DNA of 28,536 nucleotides. Origin: Oopsacas minuta. Its lineage: Eukaryota > Porifera > Hexactinellida > Lyssacinosida > Leucopsacidae. The stretch covers positions 1 through 28,536 of the forward strand of contig JAKMXF010000089.1 of assembly GCA_024704765.1 (NCBI GenBank), given 5' to 3'. The notes below the pieces were generated by a model that had not been told where the DNA came from, did not search any database, and saw only the letters and a program-made list of their open reading frames with translations. Below are positions 28,375 through 28,536 of the stretch, one piece after another (position 1 is the first letter of the stretch; the number at the start of each line of letters is the position of its first letter). The position numbers and the translations under genes were made by a program.

Positions 28375-28536
28375 CAGGGTGTTAAGAAATTGATGTCCCA
28401 TTTTATACCATGCATATTTCAATAATGCGAACTAGAAAGGTGTGCTATTTACTTTCCTATGTAATCTCCATTTAATTTTAAACATTTATTAATGCGAGAG
28501 GGCATCCCTGCTATGAGTTTCTCTAGTGTCTCCGGT
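28375..28536. mobile_element. Tc1/mariner element, one end (continues past the right edge)
   Basis: TA (28373-28374) is followed by CAGGGTGTTAAGAAATTGAT, a mariner-style terminus. About 75 bp inside, the minus strand carries the C-terminus of a transposase ending at 28449. The distance from terminus to stop codon is typical of an intact element. Confidence 0.78.
28449..28535 (-). CDS. Tc1/mariner transposase, C-terminal end only
   Basis: Read on the minus strand: ETLEKLIAGMPSRINKCLKL, then NGDYIGK and a TAA at 28449-28451. This is the conserved C-terminal helix of Tc1/mariner transposases (L..LI..MP.R...C....G). The rest, including the DDE/D catalytic residues, lies outside the window, so whether the gene is intact cannot be judged. 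Confidence 0.78.
   Translation of the reverse strand, partial: PETLEKLIAGMPSRINKCLKLNGDYIGK

Noticed and set aside
1-28536. CRISPR array, bacterial operon or phage defence system
   Set aside because: The only regular array is a spacerless 15-bp minisatellite, and the gene content is eukaryotic.

Overview
The window looks like nuclear DNA of an animal, probably an early-branching or marine invertebrate with a compact, AT-rich genome. A septin, a HELZ-like RNA helicase and coiled-coil/NHL-propeller proteins point to a metazoan, and the transposons (hAT, pogo/Tigger-like, Tc1/mariner-like, a Penelope-like remnant) are typical of eukaryotes. A sponge would fit, but I cannot name a species from sequence alone.

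Four intact genes and one cut by the left edge are recognisable, all on the minus strand and all apparently single-exon. They are a truncated NHL gene (1-493), its tandem paralog (2991-4220), a PLP-dependent decarboxylase of the serine/histidine decarboxylase type (9377-10597), a SEPT2-group septin (18423-19502) and a HELZ-like SF1 helicase with zinc fingers (22773-26165). They do not form a pathway. The two NHL genes are a recent duplication that includes their promoters; the others are unrelated neighbours.

Most of the rest is transposon debris. By matching terminal inverted repeats to target-site duplications I delimit five non-autonomous hAT elements: 605-1123, 1246-1561, 4747-5318, 11298-12317 and 12924-13182. 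Three TA-flanked pogo/Tigger-like elements lie at 4560-5446 (carrying a nested hAT), 7959-9133 and 22102-22485, and a fourth probable one at 26243-26682. A long fold-back Tc1/mariner-type element occupies 15143-16056, and a Tc1/mariner element whose transposase C-terminus is cut by the right edge begins at 28375. Broken transposase fragments of three hAT lineages lie at 4938-5144, 13850-14075 and 14357-14844. A 5'-truncated retroelement resembling the Penelope class covers about 5860-7679.

The most notable structures are four. A 15-bp minisatellite of about 33 units appears to have grown from the terminal repeat of a pogo-like element. The NHL pair is near-identical except for a short divergent block in the coiled coil. 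A bacterial/plant-type decarboxylase sits in an animal-like genome. A hAT insertion has its empty site preserved in the paralogous promoter. I found no CRISPR array, rRNA or convincing tRNA, and no clear multi-gene system that looks undescribed.
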